DNA of 40,938 nt from a virus. The notes under the pieces are model-generated. The model ran no database searches, was not told the origin of the DNA, and saw only the letters and a list, made by a program, of their open reading frames with translations. The number at the start of each line of letters is the position of its first letter. Positions within the stretch are counted from its first letter, which is position 1. The translations under genes were made by a program, and so were the position numbers. Positions 5,953 to 12,489 of this stretch are shown piece after piece. The stretch covers positions 1-40,938 of the IMG/VR virus record IMGVR_UViG_3300025044_000053, one strand, 5' to 3'.

Positions 5953-6382
5953 TTAAACCAAGCAAGGTAATCGGCGAGAACTATTTAAGCCGCTGGCACG
6001 TTATTCCACGCAATCCGATTTTCAATATCTACCTCACAAATTTACCGGCAGCGATGACGATAGAGCCCTGCACTGCCATCCCTGGGCGAGCGTTTCATTC
6101 CTACTGAAAGGCCATTTATTAGAAATATATGAAAGTAGCCAATGGACGCTACATGGCGAGAAGTTGCCTCTTGAGGATACGCGAGTTGTGCCGAGATTCC
6201 GGCCGGTATTCCGCTGGGCGAAGCATAAGCACCGATTGATTTTAGATGGTGGGCCGGCTTGGACGTTATTTATAACAGGGCCACGCTTCCGTAAAGACTG
6301 GTATTTCTGGTGCGCTAAGGGGCCGGTGCATTATTCGTTAATGACCACGCCAGATGGCAGGCAGATAGGGGGTTGTGAGTAA
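5949..6382 (+). pseudogene. Cupin-like phage protein split by a frame break
   Basis: The first frame (5949-6107, 52 codons) gives MIKPSK, then SRWHVIPRNPIFNIYL, and stops early. The rest of the protein continues in the -1 frame to the TAA at 6382: TGSDDDRALHCHPWASVSFL, AWTLFITGPRF and a GGCE end. Together these match a phage cupin-like family (RNxFNIYLHKF, DDDRALHDHPW, WTLFITGP). The H-x-HPW motif is the cupin metal site. A single missing base after NIYL explains the break. However, AAATTTA at 6038-6044 lies exactly in the X-XXY-YYZ phase of a -1 slippery site, just before the stop-bound frame. So the gene may be broken, mis-sequenced, or read by frameshifting. Function of the family unknown. 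Confidence 0.7.
6038..6044 (+). promoter_or_regulatory. Candidate -1 ribosomal frameshift heptamer
   Basis: A AAT TTA in the zero frame of the upstream cupin part. Slippage by -1 places ACC as the next codon and joins the two halves into one 144-residue protein. No strong downstream pseudoknot was seen by eye. Confidence 0.35.
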
Positions 6383-6681
6383 TGCGAGTAGTCAGCAAAA
6401 AGCTACGCGATAGCGCAAGGGGCCAATCATGCACTTTACGCATAGCGCCGTGTGCAAGCGATGAAACAGTGGTGCTTTGCCATTTACCGATAAAAGGTTT
6501 TGGCGGCATGGGTATGAAGGTTCCTGATGTTTTTGCGGCGTTTGGGTGCGAGCACTGCCATGCGGTAATTGATGGTAGGGCTTGGGGTGAGTTTACTGCG
6601 GCTGATTTACTTAGAGCGCTAGCTGAAACTCAAATGCAGTGGATTGAAAGCGGGCTGATTAAGATTCAGGGGGTTGCATGA
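6382..6681 (+). CDS. YbcO-like nuclease (DUF1364)
   Basis: A 99-residue protein matching the DUF1364/YbcO family. It has KKLRDSARGQSCTLRIAPCA at the N-terminus, then ETVVLCHLPIKGFGGMGMK and AFGCEHCHAVIDGR. The Cys and His residues (SC, CH, CEHCH) fit the HNH-like metal site of YbcO. ATG overlaps the cupin stop (TAATG). In lambdoid phages this gene lies in the nin region beside RusA, as here. Probable role: processing of branched or single-stranded DNA in recombination. Confidence 0.85.
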   Translation: MRVVSKKLRDSARGQSCTLRIAPCASDETVVLCHLPIKGFGGMGMKVPDVFAAFGCEHCHAVIDGRAWGEFTAADLLRALAETQMQWIESGLIKIQGVA

Positions 6682-7016
6682 TTGCGTCAATAATTTTGCC
6701 ACTACGCACAGTGAGTTTAGCTAATCAGCGCGAGCATTGGGGCAAGAAGGCACGCAGGGCAAAATCAGAGCGACAGGCCGCGTATTTACTAACAAAAGGA
6801 AAGCTCCCGACACCGCCATGCGTAGTAAAGCTGGTTCGAGTAGCGCCGAGAGAACTAGACGACGACAACTTGCGAGGCTCAATGAAAAGTATCCGCGACG
6901 GGATTGCTGACCGCCTTGGTATTGATGACCGCGATCCTCTTGTGACCTGGGAGTATGGGCAGGCGCAAGGGAAGCCAAAGGAGTATGCGGTTTTGGTAGA
7001 GGTGAAAGCTGGATGA
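6678..7016 (+). CDS. rusA: RusA-family Holliday junction resolvase
   Basis: A 112-residue protein with the RusA core: LPLRTVSLANQREHWGKKA near the N-terminus and the catalytic signature DDDNLRGSMKSIRDGIADRLGIDD (about residues 62-85, acidic residues in DDDN). RusA dimers cut Holliday junctions formed in phage recombination. Length is normal (E. coli RusA is 120). ATGA overlap with YbcO-like gene and with the next gene shows translational coupling. Confidence 0.9.
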   Translation: MIASIILPLRTVSLANQREHWGKKARRAKSERQAAYLLTKGKLPTPPCVVKLVRVAPRELDDDNLRGSMKSIRDGIADRLGIDDRDPLVTWEYGQAQGKPKEYAVLVEVKAG

Positions 7017-7477
7017 TTATAGTTGGTATATCGCCTGGGGTCGGTAGTCATAGCGTGGCTGTTTATGAATGCGGTGAATTAATAGACTCAACTAATTTGC
7101 AGATAATTGGAATCATTGAGCGATTCGCAGGAGTTGAGGTGCTTTTTAGTATTGAGAACACACTGGCTGAAAAATTTAGCTGTAAGCGAAGCCAATATAA
7201 AAACACGGCGATACAGACTGGTCTTGCTGTCAATTTTGGAAGGAGGCAGCAATCGCAAGTAGAGCTGCAGCGTTTCTTAGATCATTTCAATAAGCCGCAT
7301 ACAGCATACGCAAAAAAGAGAATGGAGTGGGAGTCTGGTTTAAGTGAGTTTGAGGCTGTGACAGGGTGGGCAAAAGGCGTAGAGGCTGGGCGCGATGCTG
7401 CTTATGTTGGCTATCTAGCATTGCGCGATTCAGGTCAGTGCCTTGTAAAAATTTCCGGTGATGACAATGACCGATAA
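7013..7477 (+). CDS. RuvC-like (RNase H fold) protein, probably degenerate
   Basis: A 154-residue protein with the RuvC-like order of motifs: MIIVGISPGVGSHSVAVYE (strand 1), LFSIEN (strand 4, Glu) and GRDAAYVGYLAL (C-terminal helix with Asp). In RuvC the first motif is GIDPG; here the catalytic Asp is Ser (GISPG). Only part of the acidic site remains, so it may bind but not cut junctions. It directly follows RusA (ATGA overlap), so the phage would carry two resolvase-like proteins. Similarity is by motif only. Confidence 0.55.
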   Translation: MIIVGISPGVGSHSVAVYECGELIDSTNLQIIGIIERFAGVEVLFSIENTLAEKFSCKRSQYKNTAIQTGLAVNFGRRQQSQVELQRFLDHFNKPHTAYAKKRMEWESGLSEFEAVTGWAKGVEAGRDAAYVGYLALRDSGQCLVKISGDDNDR

Positions 7478-7700
7478 CAAGTTAGTAGCGATAGAGAAGG
7501 GGCCGAACCCGGTAGTCATTGAGTATTTGACGGTATTGCTTGAAGACGCCAAGGCCGGCGACTTGCAAGACATAGTTTGCGTAATGAGTTACCGCGGCAA
7601 CCGAGTAAACAGTTTGCACACGCAGGTTTCAGATAACCGAATGAGGTTGATTGGTGAGCTTGAGCAGATCAAGTTTCACTTACTGGCGCGAGAGCTTTGA
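7467..7700 (+). CDS. Small conserved phage protein, unknown function
   Basis: A 77-residue protein (MTDNKLVAIEKGPNPVVIEY, ending DNRMRLIGELEQIKFHLL). The pattern 'LLEDAKAG ... RLIGxLE' recurs in early-region proteins of many phages without known function. I chose the ATG at 7467, which has GGTGA 5 bases upstream; a GTG at 7458 and an ATG at 7461 are alternatives. Overlaps the previous gene. Confidence 0.6.
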   Translation: MTDNKLVAIEKGPNPVVIEYLTVLLEDAKAGDLQDIVCVMSYRGNRVNSLHTQVSDNRMRLIGELEQIKFHLLAREL

Positions 7701-7720
7701 TTAATATCGAGGGCGAGCAT

Positions 7721-8173
7721 TTGAGTACAGCGGTAGTCACGCGGGAAATGATAATGCAGGCCGGAAGCCGGGGGGTAACTGTCTGCGATATTTGCGACAA
7801 GTACCCTGAATTTAATCGTAGAACGGTGGCCAGGATAGCGCAGCTCTATGTGATACGCCGGTACATATCGACGGATGGCACAAAACTGTACCCGCCGACG
7901 ACATGGCCGACGCCATATTTTTTAGACGCGACACTGGTAAACATCCACCGCGACGAGTTCAAGTGGAGCGCAGTTAGCAATCTTGCGTACCAGGTACCAG
8001 TGGCGCCAAAAATATTGACGGCGGCGCTAGTGGCTCTTGAACCATTAGGACTAGTGAAACTTACAGACGACAGGCAGCACGTCATGCTCACAGATAAAGG
8101 GCGCGAGCGTGCAGCAATGAATATGAATGCGCGTCAAATTTTGCGCGCGTGGAAGCCACCGAGGAGAGTGTAA
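7721..8173 (+). CDS. Winged-helix regulator-like protein at the end of the nin-like region
   Basis: A 150-residue protein with two possible helix-turn-helix parts: VTVCDICDKYPEFNRRTVAR (about residues 20-45) and a second winged helix ending VALEPLGLVKLTDDRQHVML (about 95-130). TTG at 7721 has GAGGG 7 bases upstream; a TTG at 7697 overlapping the previous stop is the alternative. Its position late in the early operon would suit a late-gene regulator, as Q is in lambda, but I see no direct evidence for that. Confidence 0.55.
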   Translation: MSTAVVTREMIMQAGSRGVTVCDICDKYPEFNRRTVARIAQLYVIRRYISTDGTKLYPPTTWPTPYFLDATLVNIHRDEFKWSAVSNLAYQVPVAPKILTAALVALEPLGLVKLTDDRQHVMLTDKGRERAAMNMNARQILRAWKPPRRV

Positions 8174-8400
8174 TGTTTATTTGGACGATAGGTGACGCAA
8201 TAAGCCTGTTTGTATTCTTGGCTATTGCTGTATTGCTGCTGTTAGCGATAAGTATTGACAAGATTAAGCAGTGGCGGTGTAAGCATTTTGGCTTTGTGCG
8301 AGAAAACCATTCGTGCGATGCGATATGCTGTAAGTGCAATAAGAATTTAGGCTTTATTGGTACATGGAGAGAGATGGAAAAACAGAGAGGTGTCTTATGA
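8173..8400 (+). CDS. Membrane-anchored zinc-ribbon-like small protein
   Basis: A 75-residue protein: one N-terminal helix (MFIWTIGDAISLFVFLAIAV and onward to about residue 27), then a Cys-rich segment (CKHFGFVRENHSC, CCKCNKN). The ATG overlaps the previous TAA and has GAGGAGAG upstream, a strong binding site. Similar short Cys proteins ending FIGTW occur in phage early regions. Function unknown. Confidence 0.65.
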   Translation: MFIWTIGDAISLFVFLAIAVLLLLAISIDKIKQWRCKHFGFVRENHSCDAICCKCNKNLGFIGTWREMEKQRGVL

Positions 8401-8597
8401 ATAGTAAAAGCTTCCCCGATATTATGACAATTACCAAACCAGTGCTCACAACGGCAGAGGCCGCGTTTTATTTAAATCGGAGTCAGCAAACAATGCGAAG
8501 ATGGGCCTGCAAAAATAGCGGCCCAATAGAACCAGTGCGAGTGAATAGGATTCTTTCCTGGCGGGTGAAAGATATAAAATCATTGCTTGGGCTGTAA
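8397..8597 (+). CDS. Excisionase-like helix-turn-helix protein
   Basis: A 66-residue protein with a MerR-like/HTH_17 domain: LTTAEAAFYLNRSQQTMRRW and RILSWRVKDIKSLLG (about residues 16-66). Proteins of this size act as excisionases or small regulators. The ATG overlaps the previous stop, with GAGAGG 7 bases upstream. No integrase is visible, so a regulatory role is at least as likely as excision. Confidence 0.7.
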   Translation: MNSKSFPDIMTITKPVLTTAEAAFYLNRSQQTMRRWACKNSGPIEPVRVNRILSWRVKDIKSLLGL

Positions 8598-8598
8598 T

Positions 8599-8781
8599 AT
8601 GTGCAAATTCATCGCCGGATTATGGCTCATAGCGATAGGCCTTATACTATTGGAGCACTATTCTTTCCAGTTTACCCACGACGCTGTATTGCGTCGCTAT
8701 CAATCTGGCGACTATGCGTGTGGTGTTAAAAAGACGTGGTGGGGGTGGCAAGTTAGAGAGTATGGCGAGGATCGGTTGTGA
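8599..8781 (+). CDS. Small membrane protein
   Basis: A 60-residue protein with one N-terminal helix (MCKFIAGLWLIAIGLILLEH) and a polar tail (YACGVKKTWWGWQVREYGED). The ATG at 8599 directly follows the previous stop; no good ribosome binding site, so coupling is likely. A TTG at 8587 is the alternative. Function unknown. Confidence 0.55.
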   Translation: MCKFIAGLWLIAIGLILLEHYSFQFTHDAVLRRYQSGDYACGVKKTWWGWQVREYGEDRL

Positions 8782-8990
8782 GTAAGAAAGGGGCAGTTGT
8801 GAGCAGAAAGAGAAAGCGCCCGAAAATGTGGCGAAGCCAATGGTTCATGATTGAGCTTTATCAGCCCGTAGGGTTGTTGCGCAGAAAGCGATTTTACCTA
8901 ATAGCTACAACACATAGGGTGGCCGAGCAGAAATTAATAGCCAGGTGGCCCAACGCAAAGATTTTAATGATAAGTAATGTGGGTATTTAG
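8778..8990 (+). CDS. Small basic protein
   Basis: A 70-residue, strongly basic protein (MSKKGAVVSRKRKRPKMWRS). GTG start overlaps the preceding TGA (GTGA). The mid-part FYLIATTHRVAEQKLIARWP may be a helical core. Could bind nucleic acid; no family recognised. Confidence 0.5.
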   Translation: MSKKGAVVSRKRKRPKMWRSQWFMIELYQPVGLLRRKRFYLIATTHRVAEQKLIARWPNAKILMISNVGI

Positions 8991-9203
8991 ATGGCAAAAG
9001 TTAAGGCACAAGTGCTAAAACCAGAAGGTATAGAGATTACGCTTGAAGCTACATTTACTCTCGGTGAGTGGCGGAAGATTAGATCGGCACTAGATAGGAA
9101 TTGGATTTACCCGATGTGTGATTTGGCTGACGCCATAAAGGACTGCACCGACCAGGCCGAAAGCGTTTTTATCCCAAAAATACAGGCTGATGACCCATCA
9201 TGA
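8991..9203 (+). CDS. Small protein of unknown function
   Basis: A 70-residue protein (MAKVKAQVLKPEGIEITLEA, then TLGEWRKIRSAL and an acidic C-terminus). The ATG begins directly after the stop of the preceding gene, and its own end overlaps the next ATG. The layout (beta pair, then helix) resembles short phage early proteins. Function unknown. Confidence 0.55.
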   Translation: MAKVKAQVLKPEGIEITLEATFTLGEWRKIRSALDRNWIYPMCDLADAIKDCTDQAESVFIPKIQADDPS

Positions 9204-9403
9204 AGTCACGAAGTGAGGCGGCAAGGTTTATTGAGGCGCAACTTACGGCCGGCGAACCATGCAAGTTAGAGAAGGCAGAGAAAACCCATTACGGGGTGCA
9301 AGACCTACGCGAGCTGATGGACTTTATTTATGGCGGGGAGCCAAAAAGGCCGAAGGATATGATTGTTTATGATTGCGTCGGCAAAAAGTCTTCAAGGATA
9401 TAG
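9200..9403 (+). CDS. Small protein of unknown function
   Basis: A 67-residue protein (MKSRSEAARFIEAQLTAGEP, then GVQDLRELMDFIYGGEP). It is coupled to the preceding gene by an ATGA overlap. It looks like a short helical phage early protein, with a conserved-looking HYGxxDLRELMD motif that I have seen in other phage hypotheticals. Function unknown. Confidence 0.6.
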   Translation: MKSRSEAARFIEAQLTAGEPCKLEKAEKTHYGVQDLRELMDFIYGGEPKRPKDMIVYDCVGKKSSRI

Positions 9404-9407
9404 GCTT

Positions 9408-9473
9408 ATGACTAAAGATGAATTGATCGTAAAACAGCAATTGGAAATTGAAGAGTTGAAGAATGGAATATAG
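9408..9473 (+). CDS. Short coiled-coil peptide, perhaps truncated
   Basis: A 21-residue frame: MTKDELIVKQQLEIEELKNG plus one residue. Its heptad pattern looks like the N-terminus of a longer coiled-coil protein, cut by a stop that overlaps the next gene's start. AAGGA lies 11 bases upstream. It may be a remnant or a real leader peptide. Confidence 0.3.
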   Translation: MTKDELIVKQQLEIEELKNGI

Positions 9474-9837
9474 CTTGATTGAAATTTTTGGGAAGTTGCC
9501 GGTTGAGCCGAAAGTATTTGCCACGCTGGACCCAAAAATCAAGTGGCTTGGCAAGGCCGTAGAGGGTGAATCGTGGTGCGTAAGCTGTGGAACACTGGAC
9601 CCACAAACGCCTCGCTCGCATCACCCAGAATGCGGATCATATTTGGATGCTGACGAATTCCCCGAATACGAGAATCCGCTTGGGACATGCCCGGAATGTG
9701 AGTCCGATTGTTTGAGAATTGACAGCAGCAGAGAGTTGCAATACAGCGTCATTACCTGTGGTGATTGTGGGTATGAATACAGCGGAGAGGTCCCGGAAGA
9801 AACGCTCACAGAGCAGTTTTTGGCACTAGGAAGATAA
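9463..9837 (+). CDS. Two-part zinc-finger protein, last early gene
   Basis: A 124-residue protein with WCVSCGTLDP plus HHPECG (about residues 38-58) and a zinc-ribbon-like pair, TCPECESDC and TCGDCGYEY (about 74-106). So two zinc sites are likely. The C-terminus is acidic. It may bind nucleic acid or act as an adaptor; the ribbon slightly recalls Lar-type restriction-alleviation proteins but is not a clear match. It ends the rightward early operon. Confidence 0.6.
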   Translation: MEYSLIEIFGKLPVEPKVFATLDPKIKWLGKAVEGESWCVSCGTLDPQTPRSHHPECGSYLDADEFPEYENPLGTCPECESDCLRIDSSRELQYSVITCGDCGYEYSGEVPEETLTEQFLALGR

Positions 9838-9846
9838 CACCCAGTT

Positions 9847-9864
9847 CGCGGGCTCTGCCCCGCG
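9847..9864 (+). other. GC-rich hairpin after the early operon
   Basis: CGCGGG, a 6-base loop and CCCGCG, flanked by GTT and CAAC that can extend the stem. There is no T-run directly after it (the next T-rich bases are GTTATTTT, about 10 bases on), so it is a weak terminator candidate or a leader structure. A second small hairpin (GCGA/TCGC) lies at 9904-9915. Confidence 0.35.
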
Positions 9865-9888
9865 CAACGTCGTGTTATTTTAAAACCT

Positions 9889-9899
9889 ACATTCCGCGC
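9889..9899 (+). repeat. Boundary motif copy 1
   Basis: ACATTCCGCGC, in the intergenic gap before the fibre gene. One of four matches to ACATT[A/C]CGCGC; others at 11722, 17073 and 27688. Confidence 0.5.
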
Positions 9900-9928
9900 C
9901 ATAGCGATTCCTCGCAAAATCGTCAGCT

Positions 9929-11716
9929 ATGACGAAATCAACTGGCTCAAGACACTCCAATGTACCCCGCGCTCATGCTAAAGAGCGTGGGCTATCTACG
10001 TTTGACGGTACATTCCCTGGCGCAACGATAAGACTTACTACTGGTGAGGCTGGTGTGGCTGGTTCAGTTGTCTATCAAGGCGACGACCTTCTCGCACTAC
10101 TAGCAAGCAACGACAACGAAGATTCTAGTGAAATTATAGGTATTGCGACCCAAGGGTTTGCTGCCGGGCGCGTGGTTAATATTCAGTACAGTGGACCGCT
10201 TACTATTCAGTCGTGGAGCTGGACGGCGGGCGCCAAGGTTTATGTTGGTGTTGATGGCGCGCTAACACAGACTGAGCCTGCTTCTGGCTACGTGATGCCC
10301 ATTGGTGTGGCTATATCGCCAAAGACGATCCTGATTAAGATTGGTGGGGGCGGTGGCGGAAGCGGCGGCGCTTCGGATGCGGCTGATTTAACTTACACGC
10401 CGGATGACGCGGGCGACTGGTCGCCGGCACCTGATGATGCTGCTGAGGCACTAGACCAGCTGGCTGCGCGAGCAATAACAAGCACTATAAATGTTGATGG
10501 AGCGAGTGCTGAGGTTTATGAATTAAGCTTAAGCGCCGATCAAAACAATGTAACCGGTAATGGCGCTGTGTATACGGTTCCATGGAATACGGAGGCGAGC
10601 GCTAAAGATTGGGCTTCTGTTAGCGCCGGAAGTATAACTGTTCAAGCCGGCACATATATGCTTACCGGAAGACTCAGATTCGTTGGCGGCTCAACTGGCG
10701 ATCAAACGCAGGTTTTTGTCAAAATAGACAGCTCCACAATAGATTCTTTTATTTATGAATTTACTGATGAGTCAGCAATTGGAGTGAATTTTTCAACCAG
10801 CCTTACACTGTCATCCGAATCAGTTTTAACGATAGATACACTGATAAATGGTGATAGCGCTGTTTATGATCTAAAAGGTACTAATTTTACAGGGCTTAAA
10901 TTAACTCGCCTCCCGGCGCAAGTCCCATTCAGCGACGTACAAGAAGACAGTACAACTACCCGCACCCTTGGCCTTGGCGATCTTGGCAAATGGATTGAGG
11001 CGACCAATGCAAGCGGGCTAGAGATAACCGTACCCCCACAAAGCGATGTTGCATGGCCGCTTAATGCTGAGATTCACGGCTGCGGCGATAGTAATGCTGT
11101 GACATTCGTTGAAGGCTCTGGCGTCACAATAAAAGCACTATCTTCAATCGGGCCGTCGATGGTGTGGACGCTCAAGCGTATTGCTACTGATGAGTGGCGA
11201 CTGATTCCGCAAAGCGGCGGCAAGGTGCTTATCGAGGAGATAACGCTGGGTTCGGCGGGCGAGTTTGATTTTAATAATATTCCGCAGGGGTTTAATAGGT
11301 TGGTGATTGAGGGCTATCTGTTAAGCGACGCGGCTACAACTGACGATCTTTTGCGTGCTTTCTTTAATAATGACGAAACACTAGCTAATTATCATTGTAC
11401 AAAACGGTACGTGTACGATACTACGAGCGGGCAGGACGAGTCGGCTACTCCAAGCTTTGCACATTGTCCTGCTGCGAATAGTCCCGCAAATTATGACGGC
11501 TATGTGTGTATAACAATTAATAATTACGCGCACCCCACCATCGGTAAGCAAGCCGCTTCGAGGTACAATTATTATCGAGCTAGCAACAGCGTAATGATCG
11601 GGGATGGCGGACTTAAAAGCGCAGTAACTGACCCGATAACTAGAGTCAGAATTAGGACAGACAATCATCTAACAGATAAATTTGTCGGCACCCTCCGCCT
11701 CTACGGCGAAATGTAA
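9929..11716 (+). CDS. Virion fibre protein with fibre-anchor, C1q/TNF-like and jelly-roll parts
   Basis: A 595-residue virion protein. Residues about 25-140 (IIGIATQGFAAGRVVNIQYS, then WSWTAGAKVYVG and GYVMPIGVAIS) form the beta-rich anchor domain known from many phage fibres. A Gly/Ser linker follows (about 139-149). Residues about 205-330 (NGAVYTVPW, ITVQAGTYMLTGRLRF) look like a C1q/TNF-like trimer domain. The last about 150 residues (IEEITLGSAGEFDFNNIPQG) resemble the terminal domain of phage receptor proteins. No ribosome binding site is seen before the ATG; the leader has small hairpins. It lies before the terminase genes, apart from the other tail genes, so a head-fibre role is possible. 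Confidence 0.75.
   Translation: MTKSTGSRHSNVPRAHAKERGLSTFDGTFPGATIRLTTGEAGVAGSVVYQGDDLLALLASNDNEDSSEIIGIATQGFAAGRVVNIQYSGPLTIQSWSWTAGAKVYVGVDGALTQTEPASGYVMPIGVAISPKTILIKIGGGGGGSGGASDAADLTYTPDDAGDWSPAPDDAAEALDQLAARAITSTINVDGASAEVYELSLSADQNNVTGNGAVYTVPWNTEASAKDWASVSAGSITVQAGTYMLTGRLRFVGGSTGDQTQVFVKIDSSTIDSFIYEFTDESAIGVNFSTSLTLSSESVLTIDTLINGDSAVYDLKGTNFTGLKLTRLPAQVPFSDVQEDSTTTRTLGLGDLGKWIEATNASGLEITVPPQSDVAWPLNAEIHGCGDSNAVTFVEGSGVTIKALSSIGPSMVWTLKRIATDEWRLIPQSGGKVLIEEITLGSAGEFDFNNIPQGFNRLVIEGYLLSDAATTDDLLRAFFNNDETLANYHCTKRYVYDTTSGQDESATPSFAHCPAANSPANYDGYVCITINNYAHPTIGKQAASRYNYYRASNSVMIGDGGLKSAVTDPITRVRIRTDNHLTDKFVGTLRLYGEM
11523..11536 (+). repeat. Partial copy of the repeat at 11718
   Basis: ATTACGCGCACCCC, identical to 14 bases of the repeats at 11718-11738 and 17069-17089, here inside the 3' end of the fibre gene. 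Confidence 0.5.
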
Positions 11717-11717
11717 C

Positions 11718-11738
11718 CAAGACATTACGCGCACCCCT
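11718..11738 (+). repeat. 21-bp direct repeat, copy A (holds boundary motif 2)
   Basis: Identical to 17069-17089 over 21 bases, beginning CAAGACATT and ending CACCCCT. Located in the gap between fibre and terminase genes. Contains ACATTACGCGC at 11722-11732. Confidence 0.8.
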
Positions 11739-11763
11739 CTATTTGTCATAAATTACCCACTCC

Positions 11764-11817
11764 TCGCCGCGATGGCGACACGGAACGCTGTGAAGCGTAC
11801 CTGTCCACCTAGATGGA
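11764..11817 (+). promoter_or_regulatory. Structured leader: three adjacent hairpins before the terminase small subunit
   Basis: TCGCC/GGCGA (11764-11778, loop GCGAT), ACGCT/AGCGT (11785-11798, GTGA tetraloop) and TCCA/TGGA (11804-11817) stand in a row, the last ending directly at the ATG. No Shine-Dalgarno sequence precedes the start. It could control translation or form part of a packaging site. No T-run, so not a terminator. Confidence 0.45.
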
Positions 11818-12489
11818 ATGAGTATGACGACTAGAAAGCCTGTAGCGAAAGCTACACCAAAGAAGCCGGCCACCCGTAAGGCGCCAGCGAAGAAAGTAGC
11901 AGTAAAGAAACCGGCAGTTAAAAGGCCTGTAGCAGCAAAGAAGCCCGCACCTAAAAAGGCCGCACCGAGAGCTAAGCGCGAGCCAAAGCCCGTTAAGCAG
12001 TCTTATGTCGAAAGCATTTTCGGCACCTATGCACCTACCCCTGAGAAATGCCGCACTATCGCGGAGCGATTCATTCTCGATTGGAACCCGCTCGAAGCGT
12101 TAAAAGCCGGTGGCTATGCCGAGACAACGGTTAAAAGTCACGGCTATGTGATGATTCACCATCCTAATATTCGAGCTGAGATAGAGAAGCTTCAAGCCGA
12201 GGTGCGCGAGCGCGTTTTGGTTGATGAGATTTACGTTATTGAGGCGCTTCACCAGGTTGTTGAGACAAGCCTTGGTCGCCGTCCGATCTTCGCGATGGAT
12301 GACGAGGGCAATACGGCTGTAAAAATTTCTTACAACAGTGTTTCCGCAATCAGTGCAGCGAAAGAGCTTGGGCGTCACTTGGGTATGTTTAAAGACGTGC
12401 TGGAAGTGAAAAAGGAAATAAGCATTGAGGATTGGATAGCTGAGACTGAAAAACGATTAGAGGGTCGCGGCAATGCCAAGGCCCACTGA
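11818..12489 (+). CDS. Terminase small subunit with histone-H1-like N-terminal tail
   Basis: A 223-residue protein. The first about 60 residues are Lys/Ala/Pro repeats (KKPATRKAPAKKVAVKKPAV and similar) like histone H1 or AlgP tails. Residues about 75-205 form the small terminase core: RFILDWNPLEALKAGGYAE, then a helical part (LVDEIYVIEALHQVVE, AISAAKELGRHLGMF). It recognises the packaging site and hands DNA to the large subunit, whose gene overlaps its 3' end. The basic tail is not part of the usual family and could add non-specific DNA binding. A second ATG at 11824 is an equally good start. Confidence 0.8.
   Translation: MSMTTRKPVAKATPKKPATRKAPAKKVAVKKPAVKRPVAAKKPAPKKAAPRAKREPKPVKQSYVESIFGTYAPTPEKCRTIAERFILDWNPLEALKAGGYAETTVKSHGYVMIHHPNIRAEIEKLQAEVRERVLVDEIYVIEALHQVVETSLGRRPIFAMDDEGNTAVKISYNSVSAISAAKELGRHLGMFKDVLEVKKEISIEDWIAETEKRLEGRGNAKAH

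Noticed and set aside
9838-9928. Terminator after the early operon
   Set aside because: The hairpin at 9847-9864 has no adjacent T-run. Listed only as a hairpin, not as a terminator.
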